Below, piece after piece: positions 1 to 11,542 of a stretch of DNA of 64,000 nt. The stretch lies in the NCBI GenBank assembly GCA_905182975.1, contig CAJJDM010000111.1:277485-341484 (forward strand), given 5' to 3'. The notes under the pieces are model-generated. The model was not told the origin of the DNA. It did no database searches and was given only the letters and a program-made list of their open reading frames with translations. The DNA is from Paramecium primaurelia (taxonomy: Eukaryota > Ciliophora > Oligohymenophorea > Peniculida > Parameciidae). The number at the start of each line of letters is the position of its first letter. Within the stretch, counting starts at the first letter, position 1. The position numbers and the translations under genes were made by a program.

Positions 1-956
1 AATCTTTCTATATTAAGCTTAGTTAATTAGCAGAAGGTAATATAGTTGGTCAGGAAGAGCTTTTGGATGATTTTCAAAAAAGATAATATTATTGTGAAGT
101 TGTTGATATCACAAATGCCTATTATATGGAAGCAAGTGATTTTAGAGCAATATAAGGAAATCATTAAGATATTATAGATTGTTTAAGAGAAAGAGCAATA
201 ATTAATAAAGATTATATAAATAAAAGAAAACAATTAATAATTCAAAATTTTAAGAATTATGATTCATATTTGAATTCTTTAAATTAAAACTAAATAAATA
301 AAGAATAAAAATTAAAAGAGATTTTCTAAATGCCTAATAAAGATAATAAATCTAATTCTATATGTGTAAGATCTCAAAAATAAATTAAAGGATCTTAAAA
401 TGAGATTCTCTAATAACATATATAATTTGATTAAAAAAGAAAATTAGTTGAACCTTAAGAAAAAACAGAATTAAGATTTATCATAAATAATAATAATTTA
501 TCATACATTAAAGAAAGAATATAAAGATAATAATAACCAGAAAAAAATAGTTAATCACCTTAAAAACATATTAAAAATAAAGTTTTGATTTCGTAAATAT
601 TAAAAAAATATTAAAATAAAAAAGTACTTCATGAAAAAAAAGATAAAAAAAGAAAATCTATATTTGTAACTTCATCATAATCATCAATTGGATAGAATAT
701 GGAAACTGAAAATTCAGTTGATTTATTAAGATAAAGATAAAGAACTTCAATATTAAGACCAAGTTATGTTAAATTAAGAGGTAGAAAATTATCTGGAGAA
801 AAAAGCAATAATAATAATAATACAACAATTATAAATTTAACAGAAATAGAAACAAGAACACATTAATAAACAATGCATTAGATAACTAATATGACACGTT
901 TAACTCCAAATAGCACTAATTTTTTTAAAACAATAAGATCTATTTCAGGGAAATGA
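1..956 (+). CDS. C-terminal part of a cyclic-nucleotide-binding-like protein (5' end outside window)
   Basis: The frame is open from the left edge to TGA at 954-956, about 317 codons, with many TAA/TAG read as glutamine. The first 60 residues contain LAEGNIVGQEELL followed by a basic stretch, YYCEVVDITNAYYMEASDF and then IIDCLRERAIINKDYINKR. This is the order seen at the end of a cyclic-nucleotide-binding beta-roll (GE-like turn, then a segment ending in a D/E-F helix), as in ciliate CNB proteins and CNG/HCN-type channels. The remaining ~240 residues are low-complexity, rich in Q, N, K and S, and probably disordered. No membrane span is visible in the part present, so channel versus soluble CNB protein cannot be decided. 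The stop lies 5 bp from the stop of the convergent carboxypeptidase gene. Family assignment is moderate; coding status is strong. Confidence 0.7.
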
Positions 957-961
957 TAATA

Positions 962-2329
962 TCACTTTATAAAATTCTCAATAACATAATATGCTGCCTT
1001 TGGGTTATCAGTTGGTATCATATGACCTGCCTTATAGATTGTTGCATATTATAAGTTTTCATATGCTTTTATGTATCCATGAGTTTCCACCTTGTTTTCT
1101 TATCCTTAAATTGGAAAAGTAATTAATTTTTTTTGTGCATTTTTCCATTAATATTTATATGTCCAATCTATCTATTAAATCCAATTCCATGCTCCTGGTG
1201 TATTAATTATATAATCTAGTTATCCATTCAACAACAAAACCTTATACTTTTTCTATAATAACAATTCAATATCCTTTAATCTACTTTCACCAATATCTTA
1301 TTGGAAGGCATCATAAATCTTAGAATTAGATTTCTGAAATTGGGTTATTTCTGAAGAGAATTCTTTTATATAAGTATTTAAAAATTGAACCCAAGAATAA
1401 TCATACTCATCTAATCCTTTATATTTTCGAATATTGTAAACATTAATATTACCAATCTATTCTATAAATTTATCTTCTGTCATAAGATCTAATTATTCTG
1501 CTCCTTTTGCATACTCTCCATTCATAATATATTATTATCCTTTTACACCTATCTTCTATAATCTTTCCAAATCGAATTCAGAAATAGCTCCAATACTATA
1601 TAAATAACTATGATAATAATTTAATTGATTTTGAGTATCAGTGATACCATCTATTATTGCAATTCCTTTGAAATTTACTTTTTTTAAGGTTTCTTCATCT
1701 TTCAATAATCTTGTAGCAAATGCTGGTATATAATGTCCTGCATAGCTCTCCCCAAAAATATAAGTAGTAACTTAATCTAAACCATTTAATCTTGTATAGA
1801 TCTATTTAATTGTTTCCACAAAATAGTTAGCAGCCTAATCACTATTTGTGACAACATTTTCTTTATCAGCTTTACTCATACCAGCACCAAATGGTTAATC
1901 AATAAAAAGTAGATGCATCACCTTATTCCAAGAATATTCCTGTCATATAATAATTATTTCTTACTCTCTTAGTGACAATGTAGGGTTTCTCTTTTGCTTC
2001 TGTGTCTGGATTTTTTTTTATGACCCATGGACCAATTTCCATATAGTTACCAAGTTAACTGGATGAGCCTGGACCTCCATTCAACCATATAGCTAAAACA
2101 TCTCCTTTCTAAATTGCTTCAAGATTTGGTGTTCCTTCTTTCAAAATCAAATGATAATATATAGATCCAACATCTTTAAATTTTACATAATCAGTTTCTG
2201 TGTAATATGGAAGATCTTCTCCCAGCAACTCAGCGAAAAAGCCTAAACTTAATAAATCTTGTTACTAGTTTAATCTGTGCCCTTGACTAACACTAATGAT
2301 GTAATAATGAGTCCTAATAAAATTTTCAT
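962..2329 (-). CDS. Serine carboxypeptidase, peptidase family S10
   Basis: Start is ATG at 2327-2329, giving a signal peptide (MKILLGLIITSLVLVKG), so the enzyme is secreted or vacuolar/lysosomal. Two introns are needed: 2243-2265 (23 nt) and 1940-1964 (25 nt). Splicing gives 439 residues, normal for S10. Family landmarks in order: WLNGGPGSSS (oxyanion region), EYSWNK then LLFIDQPFGAGMS, GESYAGHYIPAFA with the catalytic serine near residue 175, NGQLDYIINTPG with the catalytic aspartate near 355, and AGHMIPTDNPKAA with the catalytic histidine near 419. The triad is complete, so an active exopeptidase removing C-terminal residues at acidic pH is expected from the family. Stop TGA is at 962-964. 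No frame damage seen. Confidence 0.95.
1940..1964 (-). other. 25-nt intron in the carboxypeptidase gene
   Basis: On the minus strand this begins GTAAGAAAT and ends ATGACAG. Removing it joins ...IVTKR to EYSWNKVMHLLFIDQP, restoring a conserved S10 block that is otherwise out of frame. It shows directly that the organism splices introns of about 25 nt. Confidence 0.93.
2243..2265 (-). other. 23-nt intron in the carboxypeptidase gene
   Basis: On the minus strand this runs from GTAACAAG to AAGTTTAG. Removing it joins the signal peptide region (GTDQTS) to FFAELLGEDLPYY in frame with the rest of the enzyme. Confidence 0.88.
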
Positions 2330-4938
2330 TAATTAATTTTTATATATTATATATAGAAAATATTCATAAATATCATTTTTAATAAGAATCTCAAGTGAAT
2401 TAATATATAAATTTAAGAATTCTATACTATTTTCCTATCTTTTAATTATTAGTATGTCAGCTCTTTACATAAAATTCTAATTACTATATGTTTCTTTTCC
2501 TTAATAAATTTATTTATAAGTCTTAAAAGTTAAGACAAAATATATAGTTAAATTAATAACCATCTCTACTCTCGCTAAAAATTAATTATTCTTATTATAT
2601 AAATTATTCTTTTAAAGATTATAATATTTCATTCCTTGTAAGTAATATCATCCCTATCAATGCCATTTCTAAAGGAAATTCTTAATTTATGAAATATTAA
2701 TAATCATATATTTATTATATTATATATTTAAAGAATCATCAGTTTTTTGGTCTATTAATTCAAACTCTCTTTACTATAATGTCTTTATAATATTATAAAA
2801 AAATTATTATTAACAACAATTTTTGAATTTATAATCATAAGAAACATATGTGTAGAATTTTTCAATAAGTCTTAAAGGGAAATCAGTAATTTATTAACTG
2901 CATTTTATCTCTTTGGTTTAGTAATTAATTATATTTTATACATTTACCCTAATAGAGCAGTTTCTAGCTATTTGGATTATTTAAGCTTTTACTCTAACAG
3001 CTTTAATTAATAATCTAATCTAATTTAAAACAACATGATAGCTTTAAAATAGTAACTTAAATTATAAAATCAAATAAATTGTAATTAACTCATGATTAAT
3101 TAATAACCGGAAAAAGTTAATAAATTAAATTTAATATATAGTGATTATTATCTGGTACACTTAAGAAATATTTAACTTCAGGTTTTTATACTAATTAGAA
3201 CACTTTCCGCTATTGATAGCCCTTGCTTGCAATACCCTATATGATGGCTAGGCTAGGTTTTTTCAGATTCGCTCCTGAAATTGTTACTTCTTTAGACTGA
3301 CTGATGGTTTAAATTTTGTTTTCTCAATTAAAAATGTAAAATAAATTAATTTTAAAATCCCTTAAATTATACAACTACCAAAATTATGTTGAATTTAGGT
3401 TTTATTGAATATATTCTAAATGAATTCTTTCAATATTAAATGGGAAGTTATAACAGTATCTATCTTGCAAAAAAATTATGAACTATTTCACATGGCTTTT
3501 AGGTGATTTAAGAAATTAGAAATAATTTGTACACCAAAATTATATTAATGAAGATTAATTAATACGACTTGAAGCTATCATTATAAACCTTCCTTCTTTA
3601 ATTTCCTATCTTTTGACGTTTATTTGCTCTTTTTACAAAATTCTAAGGCTTGAGTTATTTCTATTAATTATTAGTAGCATTTATTATAAAATTAAAAATG
3701 ATTTCCAAATTTAAATTAATTATAAATAAAGTTACAGATATATTATTAAAATTACAAAATTAATTTGTTATTTTATAGATTAAAAAAATAACAAAACTAT
3801 TAAATAGTTTTTATTATTTTTAAATAAAATATATTTTACTTTATTTAATTAATTATATTGCATTTTAAGATTATGTTATAAATTTATAGATACATCTATG
3901 ATATATGCTAAAATTTCAAAATTATTATATTTTTTTGCTAACAATAGTCGTATAATTATCTTTAACGCTTACAAACCATAAAATTATATTTTAAAGAAGT
4001 TGATGAGAAAAATCATGATATTATTATAATATCGATAATTATAATATTATCACCATTTTCAAATATTAAATTATTATATCTTAGTATAGTTTTATTATAC
4101 TCTTTTAAAATTATTAGAAGTGGAGAAAATCATGATTTAATACCCAAAATGCTTAACTTATTAACAAATTTCTGAGTTCATCCATAAAAGATGATTTCTC
4201 TAGTTAGTAACTTTCTATTACAATTAACTCTTTTACAATTCCTAAAGATTGTGAGTATATTATTTAATGCAAGCCTATTATTTTTAATTTTAGGGATCAT
4301 CATCTTTATTTTTTTTCTAAATCATCAATAATAATGACATTTGGCAGTTATTAACACTAAATTTACATAGTGATAGATTGAGTTTATAAGGTTTTCATTA
4401 TTGATTTAACTAGAGATTATAAGGATCTTTTATGATAACATGTGGAATTCTTTATTTTTTGATAGATTAAATTTTATTTTATTATTTCATACAGAATTTA
4501 TTTAGTTGCTCTTTAATTACGATTACCCCAGTATCAATATATACCATCCTGCCTGCTTTAGTGAATTCATTCTAAACCTCCTCAATTCTAGAATCTCATC
4601 AGGATCTTTAAATATATTTAATTTAATTGTTTGATATTATTTTTATAATAATATTTTAATAATAATTATATGATTTAAAATAAATGGTTTAATCTACTTA
4701 GCAGCAAAAATGATAAATTTATTGGATCATCCAATATCTATCATATATGGCTTTAGAATATGACTATTAAAAATACGATGAATAATTCATATTATGAAAG
4801 AATTGATATTTTTTTCAAAATTTATTGTACAAATATTTATATAAATGTTATATTTTATATATTTTTGATTGTTAATCAATTAAAATATATTTTTTATATA
4901 AAATTTATCTTAAATTATTTTTATTAGCATAATTTCTC
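2330..4938. other. Long stretch without an intact gene; minus-strand coding-like debris
   Basis: No complete gene could be built in these 2.6 kb. Minus-strand islands look protein-like: about 2700-3060 (contains KLLEQKLKQSKQLETALLG), about 3070-3330 (KPSLAIIQGIASKGYQQRK), about 3520-3700 (NFVKRANKRQKIGNQRRKVY) and about 4390-4590 (AGRMVYIDTGVIVIKEQLNK). They lie in different frames, are broken by TGA, and no short introns obviously join them. A phrase like the third island recurs in weaker form near 2430-2490 (NFMQRADILIIKRQE), suggesting divergent copies. Because only TGA stops translation and the DNA is AT-rich, 50-80 codon open frames also arise by chance, so this is a suggestion of decayed genes, not proof. 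Confidence 0.35.
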
Positions 4939-7900
4939 TCAATTAATTTTACTCGTAATCTTTTCATCCTCTTTCTACATTTTTGTATCAAAAATATATT
5001 TTTTAATTTCATCTAGCATTGCTACTTCAATTGCTTATTTTAATTTGTTTGAAAATATTTTTTTGGACGTTTATTAAAAATTATTAATTTCATTAGGTAT
5101 GTTTTTTATAGCAGATAAAAGAATTTCTTACACAGCTTAATCAAATTTTTCATTTTCCAAATATTTTTGATACTATTTTAAAAATTATGGTTTGAATGTT
5201 AAATCATCATCATTAATCATTCCTTTGTTTTTAAGATAGGCAATACTGTTTATAATTAATTCATGATATTGAAGTTTTTCAATTTCTTGAAGTTAATTTT
5301 GTTTTTTTTGATATTAATCTCGTTTATTATTAAAGTCATCAATCATCTAATAATATTATAATATATTACTTAATTCAATTACTCTATCTAATTTTATGTT
5401 CTCTAGTTTGGATTTATTAAATCTTATTATTATCTCAAATATTTTTATTAATTATTTAGATTTTCATAATCAATTTTCAATTAATCACGTTTAGCATAAA
5501 TTTGTTTCTAGTACTCCTTTTATAAAATTACTTCTAATGGGTTTTTGTATTTAATTTAATTACTTAACAAACAACATAGATTGTAAATATTAGGTCTTAT
5601 TACTTTTTAATAAAATTCGTTCAAAGATTGAGGATTTGAAATTTTTAGTTAAATACATGCATTTTAAAGAGTCTGATCCTGAAAACTAAGGTTTTAGCTC
5701 AAATGAGACTATATCATTTTATCTGTAATACTTTCTTTTATCTTTTCAAAATCGCACAGTTTTTCATAATATAGATCAAGCAAGATTACAATTTTTTGAA
5801 TATTTTGATCTCTTGAAAAGCAATCCAACATTATAGTAGAGAAATATTTTAATTCATTCTCCATGGCCTTCTAATATTGTTTATATTATTCAATATCTTA
5901 TTTCACTTGCTAATACTTTTTATTTCCTTCTATAAAACTGAATTAAGTCACCTCTTCCTTTATTTAAGAATCTGATTTACCTTATTTACTCTAAACCATT
6001 TGTAATCTAATATATTTTTTTGCAAATTAGCAAAAATTATTTTTAAAATCTTCTACTCCAGAACTCTATTAAAAGCATTAGTTAATTAAATCAAAAATGC
6101 CAGTGGCTGCTTCTTTATCTATAACATTATTTGATACTTAATTTTGCAATACATCATATGCCAAATTGAGAAGTTAAGATGAATTACCAACTTTCGATAC
6201 AGTACTTGATATTTATTTCAAAGTGTTATATTAGTTTTGAACAACTTCTTTATCTAGATCAGTTAACCAAAAACCATTCTTTTTTAATCCTTCAGCAGTA
6301 ATTTCAGGAATTTATTTCAAAAATTCAGCTATTCCAATTTTCTTTAAAGATTTCATAGCATTTCCACCAAGATGAAGTGCTTCCTTAATTCCTGCAGGAC
6401 CTGCCATAACTAATGCAGATCCAATATTAATCATTTTCTATTATCCCCAATTTCCCCAGTCAATATCTATTCCTTTCCATGCTGATATAACTGCTGTTAA
6501 CATATCTGAAATGCCTTCAGTAATGAGGGCTCTTCCTATAGGCATGGCTGCTCCACTAGTAAATGCACATATTGCACATCCAACAACAAATTAACATAAT
6601 CCAATAGCAAACATGGCCACATATTATAACCAACTTTTTTCTTTTTTCTTTTTTGCAATTTTCCCTAGTTTGGGTAATGGTCCATCATCAATCACTTCTT
6701 ATTAATCTTTTATAGATTGCTCTAAATCAACATTTTCTTTTTCATCTTTCATAATTACTGGCATCCAACTTAAATCAAGCACTTCTTCTTCAGGATTGAA
6801 TGTTGACATAGTGTTAAGAATTGTATCAATGTTATTTATTACTTTATTATAAACTTTTAAATGATTGTTAATCTTCCTTTCAACAGTGTCTTTTTATACA
6901 TCATTTTATTTGACAAATTGTATAGCAGATATATTATGAGATTCAGAATCTCTTGTTAAATCTAAGTCAGGTAATTCTAAGTTTTCATTAGGAACCATAA
7001 CCACTGACTCCTAAAATTCAATCAAAGATTCATTATCTTAAAACTATTCTACTTGAATTCTATTTAATTTAGAAGCTGTAGCAAATCCTTTTTCATCATC
7101 AATCTTAATTTGAAATAATGATTTAGCTTTTTACAAAGATTCACATCCATTCTTATACTACCCACTTTATATTTCACTTAAGCCTTTATAATATTAGACC
7201 TAAGGATCAGCTTTTGCTATTTCAGCTGCTTTTTAAAAAATTTTTAAATCGTCCTTTTGAAGACCTTGATAAATTAAATATTTTGGATTTTACCCTTCAT
7301 CGGAATTCAACCAATTTTCAATATCATCCTCATTTAATCCTATATCTTGATATTATTCCAAATAAAGACCCCATTTCTCCTCTAAAGATTAAAATGCTGC
7401 CCTATTATCTTTCATATTTACTTTTTTCTTAGCAATTTCACAGAACTTGTTAAAACATCTGTCTTCATTTAATAGTTTCTCCATTTCTAATTCTATTTCA
7501 TCTGAATAATATTATTCATTTAAATCTCTAAAGTAGACGAGAACTTCAAAGTAATTTTACATTTATTTTTTCTATTTTGTTTGATAATAATTGATTGCAT
7601 CTTAAATAGTTTTAATTTGAGTTAATTAACCAACATATAAATTATCTGGGAAAGAAACAATTAGTTCTGCAGTACCTAATTTACCTTGCCTTCCAGTTCT
7701 ACCAAATCCTTAAAGTTAGATTCTAATGTTTCGAGGTAGAAAAGACATGATAACATGGAGACCTCCATTTCTTTCTAATTCTTCATTAGTAGTTAAATCT
7801 GTTCCTCTTCCAGCTAAATTTGTAGCAATTATAACAGTTTAAGGTCCAATTACTTTTTTCAATTCTTATTGATCATCGACATAGGTGGTAGATTTTATTT

Positions 7901-9839
7901 TGTATTTTTTTAGATAAGCTTCTATTTTTTAAACATCTTAAATAGTCTGATTGATAATCAGCACTGCTCTACCTTTATTAACTTTATATTAGACGGATTT
8001 TAATATCTCTTAATACCATTCATCTTTACTAAGAGTTGCTATTCCAGGTTCTATTTTCAACAGTCTTTACTTAAAGGGTGGCATAAGAACAAAGTCAAGT
8101 TTGTACTATTTGGATAATAGATTCTAAGTAACTTGTGATCCTAAAGTACCTGTTAAGCCTAATAGTTGATTCTGATATCTTTTAAAGAATCCAACATTTG
8201 ACAAATAGTTAGTACTAATTCTTAAAGGAGTGATTGGAAGATTGTGCTTTAATTAAATGAATTAATGAAGTCCTTTCTACCATTACATATTATCCTAATG
8301 TACTACTCCTGTATTTTAGTAATCAATAATTCTAACATTATTATTATCAATAAGATAATGCTTTCTCTCATGGAAATGAAACATAGCTAAGATGGCATTT
8401 TCAATCCATGTTTTCTTCATAAAGTCAATATAGTTTAGTCGAAATTTAGGTATAAAATTGTATAAGGCATCTTGAAGTTAAATATCTAATGTTTTTTGAA
8501 TGTATTCTTCTAAATCTACACTATAAAAATTGTTTTAATCTATAACCATAACTTTTTTATCAGTTGAAATATTGGGCTATTATTTACAAATTTCATCCCA
8601 AATTAATCGAAGAACTTTTGTTAAATCGAGCATTCCAGGAATGGGTGTACTTAATAATGTCTTATTACTATGTCCATCAATAAGCATTGAATCAACTTCA
8701 TCTACTATAACATATCCCTATTTTCTATCACCCATAGTTCCTAATTCTGAATATTCATGTCTTAGTATGTCAGCTTAGAAACTATGCGGATCTCCATATA
8801 TAACTTGAGAATTATAACATGGAAACATCTTTTTTAACTAATTCTAGGATCCATTTATATTATGGGCAACTGATATAGAAAATAATTTATAAAATGGGGT
8901 TAGTTCCTAGACATCTCTGATTGCCAAGACAGGAGAACTAGTTACAATGTCAACATTGATTTGTTTCTTTTTACACAGAAGTATTGCAAGCATTGCTACT
9001 ATTAAAGTCTTACCCTCTCCAGTATATATCTATGCTAAACGTCCCTAATCATTATTATGATTATATAATTCTATAACAGATAATAATTGAACTGGTCTAG
9101 GATAGTATGAAAAATATTGTTTAACCTTAGTACATAAAATGAATAAATCTTCATATTCCAAATCTGGAGATGGTTAGAAATCTATTAATGTAGGATCAAA
9201 TGATTAATACTAAAAAGAACTATATAATTATATGAGTAAATTTTAGATTTGTAAATTATTTCTCCCATTTAAGGATTGAAATTCAGTAAATAGTTATTTA
9301 ATTTGTTAATTATCATAAAGTATATTCTTAGATTATTGTTTATCATTGCTCTATTATGGAGGCCTTCTAGTTACAATTTTACTTTTTCCCTCAAAAATTT
9401 ATGTTAATTAAATAAATTCTTCAAATGTTTCGAATTCACAATTTAAGACACTTGCTACAATTTCCTTATTCAAATTTGATTATTATATAGATTAGAGAAT
9501 CTTATTTACTTCCTCATTACTATTAATTTACGAGGACAATTAATTTTTTAATATCATCAATTATTATTGATTCCATTATTTTTCTTCTTAAATAATTGAT
9601 TATTATTATTTCTCTTGGACTTGATTATAATTCTCCTTTTCAATCCATTTTTATAATGAATCCCAATCTGGATCAGCATTCAAAACAAAGTTTATTATTT
9701 TCTCCGGTCTCTTAAATTTTTGGATTTGGTTATGTAAAATTTACTATTAATCTATAGTTAAATCTAATAAACATAAAATTGATTAGAAATTTTCATTTTC
9801 TTCATTTGACCAATTTTTATTTTCTATCAATACTTACAT
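4939..9839 (-). CDS. SecA-like DEAD-motor ATPase, 1,625 residues
   Basis: Start ATG at 9837-9839, TGA stop at 4939-4941, one 23-nt intron (5347-5369); the spliced frame is 1,626 codons including stop. Residues 1-220 are glutamine/asparagine-rich. A motor domain follows with SecA signatures: IYTGEGKTLIVAMLAILL (Walker A, near 272), IVDEVDSMLIDG (DEAD-box equivalent, near 380), GLTGTLGS (near 562), TNLAGRGTDL (near 675) and GFGRTGRQGKLGTAELIV (near 711). These match the two helicase-like halves of bacterial SecA. The C-terminal ~850 residues are not SecA: charged coiled-coil-like sequence around a hydrophobic block near 1060-1140 (ALITEGISDMLTAVISAWKG). Bacterial SecA drives protein export; ciliates lack a plastid, so the role here is unknown. 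No targeting peptide was recognised. Confidence 0.92.
5347..5369 (-). other. 23-nt intron in the SecA-like gene
   Basis: On the minus strand this runs GTAATATATT...ATTATTAG. Without removal the frame meets TGA immediately; with removal the frame continues to the stop at 4939-4941, and total coding length becomes a multiple of three. Confidence 0.88.
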
Positions 9840-10919
9840 ATAAAAAATAATAATTATGAAACAATTGATTCTAATTTTTGAATTAAGTCTGGAATGCAAA
9901 TTCTATTAGAAATTTATATCAATAATAACTTATTTTAGTATGATCAATTTAAAATAGAATATATCAAATATATAAGGATCTTAATAATAATATAGGGTTA
10001 TATAGATGAACAATTCAAATGAAATATCCTTTGTTGTAAATTATAGTAAATACAAATTTCTATATTTTTGATATATAATTCTATTACAATTTTAATTAGA
10101 ATTTGTGAATGTATTTTCAATCAAATGCATTTAATTATATTATAATATATTGAGAAATATCATTTTGATTCTGGTTGTGTTATTGGTAAAAAATTCTTGT
10201 TTCCATTTGTTTCTTGAAAATTTTCTTAATTTTTTGGGTTGATTAACAATATACATTTAATTTTATTTTGTATTTTAGGAAATTGTTCCCAATATTAAAT
10301 TTATAAAATAGTTGAAGAAATAATGTATGTATTACAATTTATGATTAAATTATTAGTTAAGAGAATCTAATAGAGATATACAAATAAATTAAAAATAATA
10401 TAACAATAAAAATATTAGATTATTTTAATAAACAAAAGATTTTTTTTAATTCTTTAAATTGCTATGCATAGATCAATGAATTCAGCTAAGCTTCATCATT
10501 TAATATTTTAGAATTGAGATTTCTTTCTTCTCCACTCTAAACTTACGAAATTAGAATTCAAATCAATTCATAATGAATACCTATCAATTCATTCTATTGA
10601 AGTTCAAAATGACTAATTATTAATTGATCATGGTCATTTCTTAAGAATTTAATAATTACATTAATAAAAAAATCAATTATTAATTTAACAGAAACAATTT
10701 ATAATAAAAATATTAATTTAACATCAATCTTCATTATAATTTAAAAATGTTCGGATTTTCTTAAAATGTAAAATAAACATCTTTTTAAAGCATTTGATTC
10801 CACATCTTAAGTTATTTTATTATAGAAACCATTAAGATTGAATAAGGATAATAATCATTACATTTAGAAGTATTGCGAAGCATATATTAAAAATTATATT
10901 GTATGTCAAATAGACATTT
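9840..10919. other. Intergenic; minus-strand coding-like islands
   Basis: No complete gene. A minus-strand open frame at about 10530-10835 reads plausibly (contains SNALKRCLFYILRKSEHF and NDHDQLIISHFELQQNELIG), then meets TGA; a related island near 10450-10530 (SGEERNLNSKILNDEAQL) and another at about 10165-10300 follow in the same direction. They sit just downstream of the GyrI-like gene on its strand and could be a decayed or unspliced neighbour. The part from 10300 onward recurs exactly at 11543 onward as an assembly duplicate. Confidence 0.3.
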
Positions 10920-11541
10920 TCATTTTTATATACCAATGAATAATTCAAATTTGATGTTCTCCTTTAGATTTATATCTTCTGGATATACTTCGAAGTCAAA
11001 ATCATGTGATCTTACTCCACCAAATTCTTCAGAGGTTAAATTTGGTAATGATTACCAAGCATCAATCACAACTTTTGGAATAGGACCTGGCCCACAATCA
11101 AAACGACAGAAATGATGAGCAGGCACTTTTACAGCTACTAGTCCTTCTGGTATATCAGTGACTTGACTTACCATTTCTCCTAAGACCATTTTATATCTGA
11201 TTTCTTCTTGGTTATCAGCATTTTAGTATTCATAATACATACAATAAGTTCTTTTTGGGTATAAACGATGTGGAATTTTATCATGGATCTACTTATCAAA
11301 ATATTCTTCATAAGCCTTTCCAATCTATCCTGTTTTTGGATCTTATTCTTCTTTTTAGATGATATTCCTCACCAAACCAACTATAGTGAAGGTTGGTAAT
11401 TCAACAACTGTTCTTGTAGGTACTTATGCTTATGGGTCCATTTAAAATGATATATTATTTAAATTATAATTTATTTTCAACCTTTATTAATACTTTTATA
11501 CTAATTTTTTTACACTTTAAATACATAATAACATATATTCT
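10300..11541 (+). repeat. Assembly overlap 1, left copy (1,242 bp)
   Basis: The stretch ends exactly at the single N at 11542 and reappears, apparently identical, from 11543. It holds the GyrI-like gene and its 3' flank. Exact duplication abutting a single N is the signature of two contigs whose overlapping ends were placed side by side, not a biological tandem duplication. Confidence 0.9.
10920..11441 (-). CDS. GyrI-like / AraC-effector-binding domain protein
   Basis: A single intronless frame of 173 residues from ATG at 11439-11441 to TGA at 10920-10922. The sequence runs VVELPTFTIVGLVRNI near the start, then YPKRTYCMYYEYQNAD, IPEGLVAVKVPAHHFCRFDC, VVIDAWQSLPNLTSEEFGG, HDFDFEVYPED and a final KFELFIGI. 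This is the pattern of the stand-alone effector-binding (GyrI-like, integron Cass2-type) domain: a substrate-facing strand with an aromatic/glutamate, a conserved W before the central helix, and the closing 'y-ifIGI' strand. Such domains bind small lipophilic molecules in bacteria. No DNA-binding domain is attached. A ciliate copy may reflect old transfer from bacteria, an inference only. The second copy at 12163-12684 is an assembly duplicate. Confidence 0.8.
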
Positions 11542-11542
11542 N
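11542..11542. other. Single-N contig junction
   Basis: One unknown base separates the two copies of overlap 1; it marks a scaffold join with an unmerged overlap. Confidence 0.9.

Noticed and set aside
3520..3700. Transposase-like helix-turn-helix (RRKVYNDSFK)
   Set aside because: The resemblance is a short phrase only; no catalytic region or terminal inverted repeats were found.
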